A DNA stretch of 64,000 nt from Megamerina dolium (lineage: Eukaryota > Arthropoda > Insecta > Diptera > Megamerinidae). The notes beneath the pieces are model-generated. The model worked only from the letters and a program-made list of their open reading frames with translations, did no database searches and was not told the DNA's origin. Of this stretch, positions 27,424 to 38,510 are shown in pieces. The stretch is from NCBI GenBank assembly GCA_963854835.1, contig OY978527.1, positions 33,645,540 to 33,709,539 of the forward strand, written 5' to 3'. How positions within the stretch are numbered: position 1 is the stretch's first letter; each line of letters opens with the position of its first letter. A program made the translations under genes and the position numbers.

Positions 27424-27552
27424 ATGCAATTCATCAACATACCAAAGATACCAGGCCAAAAATTTCATAAACTAGTGGACGGCCACTCCTTCTTTGGTTT
27501 TAAGGGTATAAACTATAAAGAAAAAACAAACAAAAAATTGGAAAATAAAATA
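27424..27552 (+). other. possible small exon or gene relic (MQFINIPKIPGQ...)
   Basis: A run TTATTTTCAG ending at 27419, just before this ATG, looks like a fly splice acceptor. The frame reads MQFINIPKIPGQKFHKLVDG then HSFFGFKG, and runs to a TAA at 27550-27552. GC content rises locally over about 80 bp. A weak donor-like GGGTATAA follows at about 27506. The 'VDGHSFFGFK' phrase faintly recalls the start of a FLYWCH zinc finger, but the Cys and His ligands do not follow, so this is not a call. It may be chance, an alternative exon of a host gene, or a relic. Confidence 0.2.
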
Positions 27553-27800
27553 TAAATATAATATAGTAGAAAAAGAAAGCAACAACAATATTGCATTCTA
27601 GAATATATTTGTAATAAAAACAAGAGACCACAGCAATGCTCTCTGTACGCATATACGTGTATGTTTGAATGTATGCACTATGGACAAATTTCATAGTTGT
27701 AATATAAGTAGCAGTACTTGTTTGCATTAAGTTGGGTCAAATGTGTTTTGTGTAAAAAACAGACGAAAGAAAGAATTTATAGATATGTTGCACTATTACT

Positions 27801-28058
27801 CCCCGAAGGACCCTTTGACCGAGCTTCTCTTCTAGTACTGCTACGAGTGTTAAACTTTGGGTAGTATTAGAAGATTCTAAATGACGAAACCATTGAGACA
27901 TCACTTTTTCAGAGCTTTGTCACAGAGCTCAGAAACTTTTCCATGGCAAATTGTGACTGTCGGAATTATGAAAGTTGTGCTTAAGCCGGGGTTTGAACCC
28001 ATCACCTGCAGATCAGAATCTATAGGCCAATGCACTAAATACTGAGCTGCAGCACCCG
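27801..28058 (-). mobile_element. tRNA-derived SINE, copy 5
   Basis: Reverse orientation. The + strand starts at the SINE 3' end with CCCCGAAGGACCCTTTGACC and CTTCTCTTCTAGTACTG. The body follows with CAGAGCTTTGTCACAGAGCTC and CCATGGCAAATTGTGACTG, shortened by a deletion of the central CGAACGGTACCC block. The head is at the high end (GGTTTGAACCCATCACCTGC for the B box, ACTGAGCTGCAGCACCC for the A box). The AT tail beyond the 3' end is missing. Confidence 0.87.
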
Positions 28059-28329
28059 AGATTTCGAACGAAATGGAACGTTAATCGAAAATTTAAAAAT
28101 AAAATAACATAATTTTTTTTGAAAATAGACATAAATGGTTTCTATTCTATAAAGTTTTTGATGAATCGAATTGCCTTTTAAAAAAAAAATTAATGAAAGA
28201 AAAATGTTCAAATATTTATAAGTATCCACCCAAAAGAGACGTACTGGCACTGACTTGGTTTAATATTTAAGTGTGCATATAATATAGTATAAAAAGTCTT
28301 CGATTTTTGAACAAAAATTTTCATCAACT

Positions 28330-28990
28330 ACATTTTGGCCATTGCTTTTTCTGACCTTTTGCAATTTTTCGAGAAGTTTCATAATTCCATCCTTGCGGGA
28401 CTACAGTACTGGTTTATTGACGAAAAACTTAGCCAAATTATTTTCAGAGGCTCTCCGCTCGCCTTTTTTTTTAATCAAAAGAGTTTTGCAGGGACCGAAA
28501 CAAATAATAGTCAGACAGTTCAAGGTCCGAGCAACCCAACTCCGTTTTCTATTACACAATTCTGGTCGCTTTTTCTCCATTGCTTCATTTAAAGTACGAG
28601 TTGTGTATAGTAGAGGACTGAATTGACAGTTTTGCATTTTGAAGCAGCGCTCATAATGGACAATTCCCTTCCAATCCCACTAAAACCTACAACATTACTT
28701 TATTTGCCGTCAATCCAGGTGTCGATGTCGTTTGTGGGGGACCATCGCCCTTGAATATGATTCTTTTCGTACAATATTCTCGCATTTAATCCATACGTTA
28801 TCGCCCGTAATGTTTCGCTTCAGAAATGATTCGATTTTAATATCGAAATTTCCAGAACGGAAACACGAAACCATGTTAGACGATTCGTTGAAACATTCTA
28901 ACCTTCAACGTTTGGCTTATATCATAGTACGAAGACATCACATAGCTTATTTCTTCAGATATTTCCCTCGTTTTCGAAAACTTACAAAAT
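28330..28990 (-). pseudogene. irritans-type mariner transposase relic
   Basis: On the minus strand, broken frames give FKGDGPPQTTSTPGLTANKV ('APQTIAKPGLTxxKxML' position), VLVGLEGNCPL ('VWWDWKGIIHYELL' position), then TLNEAMEKKRPELCNRK. The last is the 'LNxxLxxKRPELxNRK' phrase that precedes the second catalytic Asp in irritans mariners. The segment with that Asp and the 'HPPYSPDLAPSDYHLF' motif is deleted. The frame passes straight into LNCLTIICFGPCKTLL, corresponding to the YHLFRSLQNSL region, and LAKFFVNKP near the C-terminus. Upstream, QRIV and GFVFPFWKFRY are degenerate pieces of the middle region. The catalytic core is gone, so it is inactive. Confidence 0.82.
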
Positions 28991-31562
28991 TTTTAATTTT
29001 ATTCTAGTCAAATATATACTCTTGGAAGAATTTCCAATAAATTGCCTACAAACAAAATTTATGAAATATGTAAAAATAATCAAAAACACATATGGGACAA
29101 TTCCTGGTACCTACTGGTTAGTTTTTAAGCGAGCTTCGAAGATGTCGACAGTTTCAAAATTTGAAATTTTTACAAATTCCACAGTAAAATGCCTAAATAA
29201 TTTTAAGCAGCAATTGATTTTTTCACTGTGATTAAGAAATAAGCTTTCATTTTAAATGCTTCGTTTCAACACAACATAAGCACTACTCACTTCTACTGTC
29301 AACGCTCTCTTCACTAGCTCTCTTGACGATTACTATGACATAGGAGGCATAAAAATCTTAAGTTTTGATACATCTAATATCTAATGTTCGAAAATGACCA
29401 AACATAGACTTTCCACTACACTCCACTATAGATTGTTGCTTGTGCTGTTCGCTTATGTAAAGTGTAAAGTGTACGCTTCTTGGAGTTTTATGAAAATTCT
29501 TTCTTTCCACTTTGTTTATTCCTAATGTTGGTGTTATTGCTACTACTGACAATACAAGTCTACTATACATACCACACTATATATATACTGGTATTGTGTG
29601 GTACTGATACTGGTGTTATTGTTACAAAAAGGCTTTTCGCATCTCAACCAAACTATCATCGGCACCACCACCAACAGCACAGCCTTTGTGTTTATATTTG
29701 CAAATGTATGCATCCATATACGTATGTTGTTAATGTTATTGTTGTACGCCCTTTATTCGAATAATAACAACAACAAGTTACGGCTTCTGTTGCTCGGATT
29801 CTAAATAACAACTGCAAATCCTTAAAAAAAAAAACTACAACAGCAACGCAACTGTAATGCAACCCCTTCACGTTTGTTAACTCCTTTAGAGTCCTTCAAT
29901 CCTATTTAATTGCAATTGCAAGTCAACAGTCAGGCAGGCAGGCAGTTTGAATTCTATGAATTGAGAGCAGTTGACTTTACGTTTGTTGCATAATTGCTTT
30001 CATTTCGTTGTGATTGTTGTTGGTTGTCATCAATCTCTTTTGTTTAATCTTTTTGTGTTTTTTTTTTTTTTTGTTGTTTTGTTTTATAAATTTCTATATT
30101 ATATCCTATTTCCTTTGTTCTGGTTTCACTATGTATGTATTTTCCATGTCCGATTTCATTTTATGCACATCCATCTCATTCATTCATATGTAGGCCCACT
30201 GACAGTGGGGCAAAATGAGAGGAATATATGTAGAAGAGTATGCAGTTCCTGTATGACAATATCCATTGCATTTGATTGTAGGAAGGCAGACGCTGTAGAT
30301 TATAGCAGTATTAACAGTTCTATATTATTTATTCTAAAACTGTCCACATACAGATGCACAAACTCTTACATAAATACGAAAGATGTGATTGTTATGATTT
30401 GTGAACCATCAAATCATTCTTTCTTTCATGCATTCTCTGCTGCAATGAACATTAGAGTGGTCCTTAGGTTAAATGTTGCAATAAGGGTTATCTTGTTGTG
30501 GTTCAAATGGTAATTTGTCTAATGAAATCAATCAATCTCAAGCTCCGTTTTGTATCGACCTCCTCAGTTGACTTTTGGTTGGTCTGTTTGTACCTACGCT
30601 TGTCAGACCTTCTTCTAGCTGCTTCCATTCGTAACTTTGTTTCACCGAACGACAGTGTGGCAAAGTATATGGATTGTAAGGTGATATCGAAATACAATAG
30701 ATAAGGAACACTTTAATGAACATTCATAAATGCATGTATGTATGTACAAATATAATTCAAACTGCTATTGTTGTTGATTGTTGTATCAACAATTGCTTGT
30801 AATGTTACTGCATTTAATTCTGCTGCTGCTGCTGCTGCTGCTGCTGTTGATGACAAATAGCAACAGTAATAATTCATCCAAGTATCTGTGAATATATGAT
30901 ATTTCTATGCACATAAATATGCACATATATATAAATACTCATATGTAGGTATCTACATACCTAGAGTAGAACATATGTATATGTGTAAATGTGTGCTTAC
31001 ATTTGTTTCTACTGCCACTGCGGTTGATATCATATGAAATGAGGTTTATTTAGTCCTTGTCGTCGTTGTTGTTACTTTTCATACGAATTTCACAAAACTT
31101 CACAGTGGGATATATGTTATGTAGATATATGCGTATATTATTATTTTTTTTTTCTATACTCATATAAATTAGAAAAGAACGCATAAAAATAAGAAATCAT
31201 TACAGTATATCATATATACTGTATAAAAAAAAACTCTCATTACAGCAGCATCGAATTGAAAACTCTGGTAAAGAATGATTTTATAAAAACAATTATGAGA
31301 AAAAAAAAATTACGCAGTATTTACAAAAGGATAACAGAACAGAAGTACAATATTTTATTAACTTTTCACTTTTTATAATAAAAGATATTAATATTAAGAG
31401 AGATTTTAAGTATGATTTATGCTTTTATGCAATAAATATATATAGTAATATAATTTATGTATCGTAAGTACACACCTTACTATTAATTTTTAAATGACTA
31501 TTATTATAAGTATTAGTATTATTGTTTGATGTAATCTTCTTATAAATAGCCCCTTATAATAT
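28991..31562. other. non-coding DNA with simple repeats
   Basis: Mostly AT-rich. T-runs near 30060, CAA/GTT patches near 29760-29850, and a CTG array described separately. A hairpin TACAGTATAT-cat-ATATACTGTA sits at 31201-31223. A 60-65-codon minus frame at 30503-30723 has mixed composition but no recognisable domain. Confidence 0.45.
30820..30846. repeat. CTG trinucleotide microsatellite (9 units)
   Basis: Nine perfect CTG units. It is the only long CTG run in the window. It lies outside any supported coding frame. Confidence 0.95.
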
Positions 31563-32197
31563 ATTGGGTGTATAACTTGAAAAGCTCTTTTTTTTTTGCA
31601 GGATATATGCATTTATTTCGATAACAAAATGAATTAATACTTGATTTAAAATACTTTCCATCATTTTATCGATTCCGTCCCAAAAAAAATGCTCATTTTT
31701 GGAGGTCAAAAATGATTCAAACCAATTTAGGATACCCTGTACTGAACTGAAGAGAAATGAAGTAAGGGCATTCAGCATCGATCGAAAGAAATGGTAGTCA
31801 GACGGTTCAATTTCTGGTCCATAAGACGAGTGAGGTAAAATTTCCCGTCCATTATTTTCCAAATAGTATTTAACTGGCAGAGCAACATGTGGCAGAGCGT
31901 TGTCATGGAGGAAATTATAGACTCGTCACGGGTCGCATATTTCGGGCGTTTTTCGGCCAATGCTCTTTTCAAACGAATCAGTTGTGTATGATAGAGGTTC
32001 CCTGTGATCATTACACCTGGTTGCAGAAACTCATAAGACAGCACTCCCTACTGGCTCCACCCAATACAGAGATTTGCAATGGCGCCATGGATATTTGAAT
32101 TTACCGTTATTTTTGTTAGTTGGCCGGCCTTAACATATGATTTTTTGCGTTTCACGTTATCATAGTAGACCCATTTTTCAGCACCAATAACCATACG
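31563..32197 (-). pseudogene. mariner transposase relic, C-terminal two thirds
   Basis: Minus-strand reading from 32197 gives RMVIGAEKWVYYDNVKRKKS. This is the 'RIVTGDEKWVYYDNxKRKKS' segment with the first catalytic Asp replaced by Ala. QLTKITVNSNIHGAIANLCI, LSYEFLQPGVMITGNLYHTQ and LIRLKRALAEKRPKYATR follow. A frameshift spoils the second-Asp region. Then ILPHSSYGPEIEPSDYHFFR keeps the third Asp, followed by the C-terminal helix region NEHFFWDGIDKM. The outer end TTGGGTGTATAACTTGAAA (31563-31581) may be its terminal inverted repeat. The N-terminal DNA-binding part is missing where the SINE at 32198 abuts. By phrases it is distinct from the relics at 18.0 and 28.3 kb. Confidence 0.85.
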
Positions 32198-32388
32198 TGA
32201 GTGTCATAGCTCCGTGGTTAGTGCGTTGGTGTTCTGATCTGTAGGTCAATACCCGACTGAAACGCAACTATAATATCGAAAAGATTTTTATTTTAAACAG
32301 TACCCACCTGTCGGTAAGCAATTAGCAATTCTAACAGCAATAACATTAGAAAAAATTTCTTAGTGGAACTCCTCAGATGAAATAAAAT
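32198..32388 (+). mobile_element. tRNA-derived SINE, copy 6 (3' truncated)
   Basis: Head GAGTGTCATAGCTCCGTGG (A box), then GTTAGTGCGTTGG, with the B box partly deleted (GTCAATACCCGACTG). The body continues with CTATAATATCGAAAAGATTT, ACAGTACCCACCTGTCGG and AAGCAATTAGCAATTC, then decays. The copy sits exactly between two mariner-type relics of different lineage, so it either inserted at their junction or marks a rearrangement. Confidence 0.87.
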
Positions 32389-32399
32389 AGAGACTTTAA

Positions 32400-32830
32400 G
32401 TTCCAATGGCCAATGGACGAGCCAATTTTGAGAAATAACGCGTTCACCAAGCACTCGCCGTCGCATACCAAATAGTAAGTTTTTATGAATGCAACGGTGC
32501 TTTGTGAATCTCTCGTGTATTCTCTTTACTCCAAATGCAAGGGAATTTTACATTTGGAGTAAAGCCTCAACACTGAAGAGTTGTTTTTATGACATCGTCC
32601 GAACTACGGTGCGAATGATGGTCATTCGGCTTTAATTCCAACACCAGCTAAATCTTTTAAAATCATAAGCTGAGATCTTTATGTAAAATCGTCAATTAAC
32701 TCCAATTGCTGAGCACAATTGCGAATAAACCCATTTTTGTCCTCCTCAATGCTTCGCTCTACAGCAGAAATTGATTCTTCGGTGTGCACTCTACGACATC
32801 TCTTCGGATGTGTATTACAATTTAGAGTAT
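32400..32830 (-). pseudogene. second Tc1/mariner-like transposase relic
   Basis: On the minus strand from about 32830 the frame reads RRVHTEESISAVERSIEEDK then NGFIRNCAQQLEL. This is the first helix-turn-helix of a mariner-like lineage with the pattern 'RTxExIxAVxESVxEDxxxSIRxRAQQLxL'. Further along, after stops and shifts, APLHS and KLTIWYA resemble the 'PLHSxKVTVWCAL' phrase of the catalytic domain, and a following RYFSK may be the 'GPYFFE' position. Most of the protein is missing or frameshifted. This lineage differs from the adjoining mariner at 31.6-32.2 kb, which has different core phrases. Confidence 0.65.
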
Positions 32831-35800
32831 ACAATCCGTGATTAGTCGAATTAAAAGATAAAAAATAAATATGTGGCACTGAAGCATAATTTTCGAAAAA
32901 GAATTGTGCAATTTGTAATCATAAATATGTTAAGATTTGATGAAATTATACACAATTTTATATAATATATATATAAACTTTTAAACGTGCACCCCTCAAT
33001 TGATAGCTTACCCTGAGAACCAGGGACCCGACCAGTTATAGCTTTTAAAATTAAAGTCTTTTGAAAATAATTATTTTCGGAGTTTTTGGACTCCAATAAT
33101 AATTGAAAAATCCGGACTTTTATTTTTCTAGTCCAATAACAAAAGTTCAACTTGGTGTAATGTTTTTTTTCAGCCCAATATAAAAGTCCTTGCCAATAAT
33201 AAACAAATCCCTAATCCTATTTAAACAAAATTGATACCAATCGATTGGGGGAGAATTGAAACAGTTTTGGAACTATAATATATAAACAAGGGTTGCCACC
33301 TATTAAAAAATATTCCAAATAAAAATATTATTTAAATGAAAAATAACAATATGGGTACCACACTAAACTAATCTCAAAAGTATAATAATATGAAAAATAT
33401 AAATGCAAAAGTTAGGGTGAAAAGAACTTTTTGGTTTTGGCTTTTTCTGCGATCCAAAAAATATTTTGTAATGGTACCTAGATGATCTCAAGATAGGCTG
33501 TCAGTGAATGTATATACACAATATTAAATATTTAAAATAATTTTGATTCTGATTTTAAATTACTTTAACATAAACTATTATGCGCTTATTAAAGCATATG
33601 TAGTTTGTTGTTTTATATTACATGCAACTTGTATGTATTTCCTTTGATACACTTATAGACATTTGCTATTTAGTATATTCGCCAATACTTACTTAGCCAT
33701 CTCTTACGTACTTCGCTGAAAATGCTCAATGCAATTTGTTAAGTTTTTTTTTTTGCGGACATTCCATTCACATCAAATCACACGCTTCACAACTATGAAA
33801 CGAACCAGGATGTGACATGCTTTTAAGTCGGCGGAAGTACTTATACTTAAGCGTGCATTTTTAACGTATAAAGTTACTGCTGGTGATTCTACATACTACT
33901 ACTACATATTATGGAGTACTACATATTATTTTACTATGTACATGCATATTCGGCTGTTGTTTTCTTTGTCGTTGTTAATATTCTTTTAGTTTGCAACAAT
34001 AACATAAGTCTAGGTAGTCGTATGTTCTCGGCTCGTTGATTGTCCATTGAGAATGTATTTTTTGGCCAGGAATGGTCTCATCATTTTTTGTATCATACTT
34101 AAGCACTGAAAATATTGCATGTTGCTTCATTTTTTGTTATTCGCTGCTATACGAGTACGGTGTTTCAAAAACCATTTTCAAGAAAAATGCTTCTACTGTG
34201 TACTATATACATGTATAGTAGATTCAATATATATCAACATATCCCTACCTCTCTATAGACATACTACGAATACGTATATGTTGCTATACAATTTTTATTT
34301 TTTTGCTATTACGCCCAATGTCAGAGTTGAAAGTTTACCATTATTCTTAACATCAGAACAACAACAACAACAACATCGACAAGAAACTATTCATTCCAAA
34401 TAGTAGAAAAATAATATGAAAAAATTGTTACTACTTAAAAACTCAGCAACATACGAGTATATATACATATGTATATATACATGAACATGGTGTGTTTAGT
34501 ATGTATTTCGAATATAAAAAGAAAACGAAAATTTAAATAAAAAGTGTTGCAAAACTATTTTACAATGAAATTTATGTGTTAACCATTACCAGTTACAACA
34601 ACTAATCTTACGAGCACTAGCAATGGCGCAACCACAAAATAATATACAACAACGGACCCTTTGTTAAGTACCTGCACACACAGCGCACTTTAGTAGCGAT
34701 TAGTGAATGTTGTTCTTTAAAATTCTTCAACTGTAACAGTTACAGCGTGCAGCGAGGACTCATCCTATGCATATACTATATAGTGTATTACAATGGCGTA
34801 GTCAATGGGGTTGGACACTGTTTTAATATCGACATTTGACAACATTTTGAGAAAAACATCAGAACAACAATCAAAAATGGACATATACGTAGTTTTAATA
34901 TATTTGATTATATATATTGTTTTGAATAATATTACTACTAATCAAGAGCGTGTAAATACCAGAGAATCATTGGTAGTTAAATTGCTAAATTGTTGAATTG
35001 CTGAAAAAATGAATGCAAATCAACGAGATTCAATTGAAAACACAAAAAAGAAAAGAAAAATCTTTCTAAAAAGTAAAGAGGTTGTATGCGATTTTGCTAC
35101 AAAAAAATTTGAAAGAAATCTCCCCTTCAGAAAATTCTGGTCACACCGCTGGCACAACAATATTTATGTACATATTGGGTACGACTATAGAGCAGTTGAG
35201 TAAAAGTAGTTTATTGGTATTTTGTATTGATATTTATTGATAAGATACACGCGAGTGCAACATATTTTATAAATGTACAGAATCTACAAATGAAATACGT
35301 ACTTGAAAAATTAGAAATTGTATACGAAACGATTGGTGAAGTGTTCTCAGTATTGTCAGAAATATTTATTTGCCTTGCCTATTAAATACTTCTCGAAAAA
35401 TGTTTAATGAAAATTATTAAATATTCATTTTATTGTATACATATTCAGTCGTTCGTTTAATATTTTAATTATAAATTTTAATTTTTTAATTTTTAAAATT
35501 TATCTAATCTAAATATCATATGTAGAAATAAGTTGGGCATTTGCGCAAAGCCATTTCATTTTGCTGATATTGAATAAAGAGTACAAATATTTTAGTGAAT
35601 TATATAGTATATTCTCTATTTGAAACAATAATTTTTACCATTCTTCTGGCAGTAGCACACTCATAGAATTTCTTATCCTTACTGGCAACAAAATGATTCA
35701 AATCATTTTTGTGGTCCCCATTTTACCAGGTAAAACACTTCCCTTGAAATGCCAACAAACAGAGAGCATTAGGGTTTTTAATGAATAGCAGATTAACATT

Positions 35801-36159
35801 GTTATATAAATCCGATTTTTCAACCACATTGATATTTTGCCTTTTAAAAAAATAATATCATGTCAATTTTCATTTTTTTTTCATCTGACACACTTTTCTC
35901 ATTCATTTTCGCATCTCGAGTTCCATTGTAAATGCGGGTGTCGAAAGCAAGAAAATAAAATCTCACAGAGAAAGCTTAAATCACCAGAGGCAGCACATGT
36001 TTTCGCTACTCGACTCTCGGATTTGCTTATGCTGTGGGCACATGAGTACAGTGGATTCTCATATCACATTCTAAGAATACTACTGCCGAGGAGATACTCG
36101 GATATTACCGTCCACCGTGCCGCTAAGTGAAGAGCCCTATGGTAAGGTGCTACGCGAGT
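32831..36159. other. AT-rich non-coding DNA
   Basis: Around 33000-33200 there are diverged repeats of AGTC(C/T)TTT-type phrases with no identified family. An inverted repeat AAAATGATT-ca-AATCATTTT lies at 35690-35709. A CAA run lies near 34360-34375. From about 35930 the DNA becomes less AT-rich and may belong to the LINE relic that follows, but I cannot read a domain there. Confidence 0.4.
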
Positions 36160-36885
36160 TGTTCAGGAGCGTTACAGAGGGAAAAGGTTTTCCAAAAGAC
36201 GTAATTTTAGGCGCAAGAGGATGGAAATTATGTGCACAGACCGAAAGGATATTCGCAAATTTTGTCAGAAGATCAAACGTTTAAGTAGAGATTTAAATGC
36301 TGAACTCTCTTCATGTCGCGACTAAAATGTAAATCTAGTAAGAGATGTCCGGAGTGTGCTGGGTCTATACAGCGAAAAATTCTCCAAGATACAGTAGATG
36401 AATATCGACACTGCGAACAATTCCTTTCGTGGAATGGCATGCGAACACTCCAATAATGGATGATAGACTTGATGTTTAAGACCCGCCCATGATAAGATTG
36501 CAGTAGCCATAAATAGACTGTAGAACAAGGCTGCAGACACTCGACCTGCCTGCCGAGTTGTTTAAGACCGGAGGAAATGACCTAAGCTGAGTGCTCAGCT
36601 CATGAAGAGACTATGGTCGAATGCAACCATGCCCGATGATTGGAGTCTCAGTATTTCTATCCCATACTCACAAAAGGAGACCCCACCATTTGCCTCAAAT
36701 AGCGTGGACGAAGTCTCTGTAACATTACATATAAGGTCTTATTGTGCGTACTGTGTGTGGCACGAAACTGCATACTCAATAACCTCATTGGACATTATCA
36801 GTATAACCTTAAACTTAATAAATCTACGACTAAGGGACTCTATAAATCTTTCATTATGCCGATCAGGCCGAACCCTATATGATTA
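36160..36885 (+). pseudogene. LINE reverse transcriptase relic, heavily rearranged
   Basis: Pieces on the + strand match an insect LINE reverse-transcriptase polyprotein. Near 36500-36560 a broken 'INRLKNNKAxGxDGLPAELFKxGG' phrase survives as LPAELFKTGGNDLS. At 36602-36660 the frame reads MKRLWSNATMPDDWSLSISI, corresponding to 'xxIWxxExMPDDWxxSIxxPIxKKGD'. A decayed 'CxNYRGISLLxxAYK' region follows. Near 36840-36880 GLYKSFIMPIRPNP matches the LYKSLIMPVLTYG phrase of the 21.9 kb copy, so several hundred bases holding the catalytic YxDD-type region have been lost. It is probably the same family as the 12.0 and 21.9 kb copies. No target-site duplication was identified. Confidence 0.75.
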
Positions 36886-38047
36886 GTTCTAGTGCATATA
36901 GAGTATGTTATATTTGAATCTATTATATGAATTTAGTTTAAAGTGTTGCACAGCTGCACATTCTTACATAGCAATGTATCACCATATTACAGTTAACCAC
37001 ATTTAGTCGTTTATTCACTTACTTAGATTTCGATTACAATATTTGCTGCTATAATATTTATGATTTTGTCTCTATGTTTCCTTGCTCTGTATTTTTTTTT
37101 TTTTTTTCTTTCTTTCTGTCCTTTATTATATCTCCCTGTCTAAGATGAAAAGTGTCGTTGTATAGAGAGAAACCTTCATATAAAAAATAAAAACAATATT
37201 CAACATTTCCGTGTATTTTATACTCACTATGCCACAATATTGCAGTGTCGCTTACCTTTTTATTTCCAGCTACCTTCCACTGATACTATTTTACCAGTAG
37301 ATGATGTATATACATACTATGTAGATAGCTGTTTCAATAAAATTCAATTTTATATTTACATCATTTACGTATTCTACCTTCTTTTCCACATCGTTCTACA
37401 CCCGCCTATTTTTTTTTTTCGTCACTATTTTGGTTAATAAATAGCGACACCTGCCATTAACGCGATTTGCACAAAACGCCTTTAAACATCTTTTTACACG
37501 AAATGCAATAAAAAAAAACCCTACATCATAGTCTTTTACATAAAAAATGTATGAAACAAAAAAATATATAAATAGCAGTAAACATAAAGTAAGGCGAATA
37601 AAAAGAAGTGCCACAGAATGACCACAATAACAACACCTCACCAGTCACCAGTCGCCACCTGCACTGCCCGTCATCGTCGCTTAATTATACCAACAACAAC
37701 GTGAACAATAACAAGTATATGGAATGTTAAATGTTCGTGCATGAGAGACCTCTTACACCGTACAAGATTTTTATTTTTGTACCGTGTGTGTTCTTGGTTT
37801 TGCTGCCGCATTGAATTTGCCGCGTAACTTTAGGCAATTGTTGCGTGACTTTCAATTTGTAAAACATTTTTGCTCTGTACTGATTTCGTGTGATATCCCT
37901 TTGTAAGTAATATAAAACATATTTTGTCCATCATCGGTGTCCTTCAATAATGGCCCCCATGCTTTCAGCTGTGCGTTATATGTGAGATATATTCCAACTG
38001 ATAAGATGAATGTCATATTATAAGGCAAAATAAGAAAATGAAAGAGG

Positions 38048-38083
<36 letters not shown>

Positions 38084-38510
38084 AAGGCATGGAGACAAAG
38101 AATTAGTAAAAACAGCGTTATATAGCTACAACAACAAGGATCAAAATACCATTAGATAGTATTGTGTATTGATTTCTTTTCATCTTCCCAAAGAAGAAAC
38201 CACAAAAAACAACCCTCTTTGAGAAAAAATAATAAACCCCTAATCAATTAAGACTCAGTTGTAGGCAATAAGAGAGGCAACTTCCCATTTATTTTTGATT
38301 TTCTCTTTTCGTTTTTTTTTTTTACTAATGTTGAATGAACCTAGCGATGATAATGATTTTCTGCATACTGATTGAACGATTATTGTATAGTAAAAGGACA
38401 CATTAACAGTGGAGCAAATCATAAAATAAAGTTATTTTATTTAAAAGAGCCAGTCTATTTTAATTAATTAATTTAATAAGTTGTACATAGAGAAGCAATT
38501 TCTCGGTTTT
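36886..38510. other. non-coding DNA
   Basis: T-run at 37091-37110, a pure GA run at 38052-38080, and short AT-rich frames only. No element recognised. Confidence 0.5.
38052..38080. repeat. GA dinucleotide microsatellite
   Basis: About 14 GA units in a purine-rich strand. Similar shorter GA runs lie near 6244 and 47290. GA tracts are candidate GAGA-factor sites in flies, but nothing else here supports a promoter. Confidence 0.9.

Larger units (their letters stand above)
25161..27800. other. non-coding DNA, mixed content
   Basis: 25380-26120 is GC-richer. Its minus frame at 25891-25688 has a hydrophobic stretch and ends IDLTYDSNDGYSTLIPAPPE; I cannot place it in a family. T-runs lie near 25786, 26062 and 26299. 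From 27060 there are ATT and TCA microsatellites. A candidate exon at 27424 is listed separately. Confidence 0.4.

Noticed and set aside
29971..30513. 180-codon open frame, the longest in the window
   Set aside because: It reads through T-rich DNA giving long Phe/Val runs, with no domain, no splice context and no similarity I can name.
30503..30723. Overlapping minus frames rich in charged residues
   Set aside because: The charge comes from one GC-richer patch; no domain or conserved context, and two frames are open at once.
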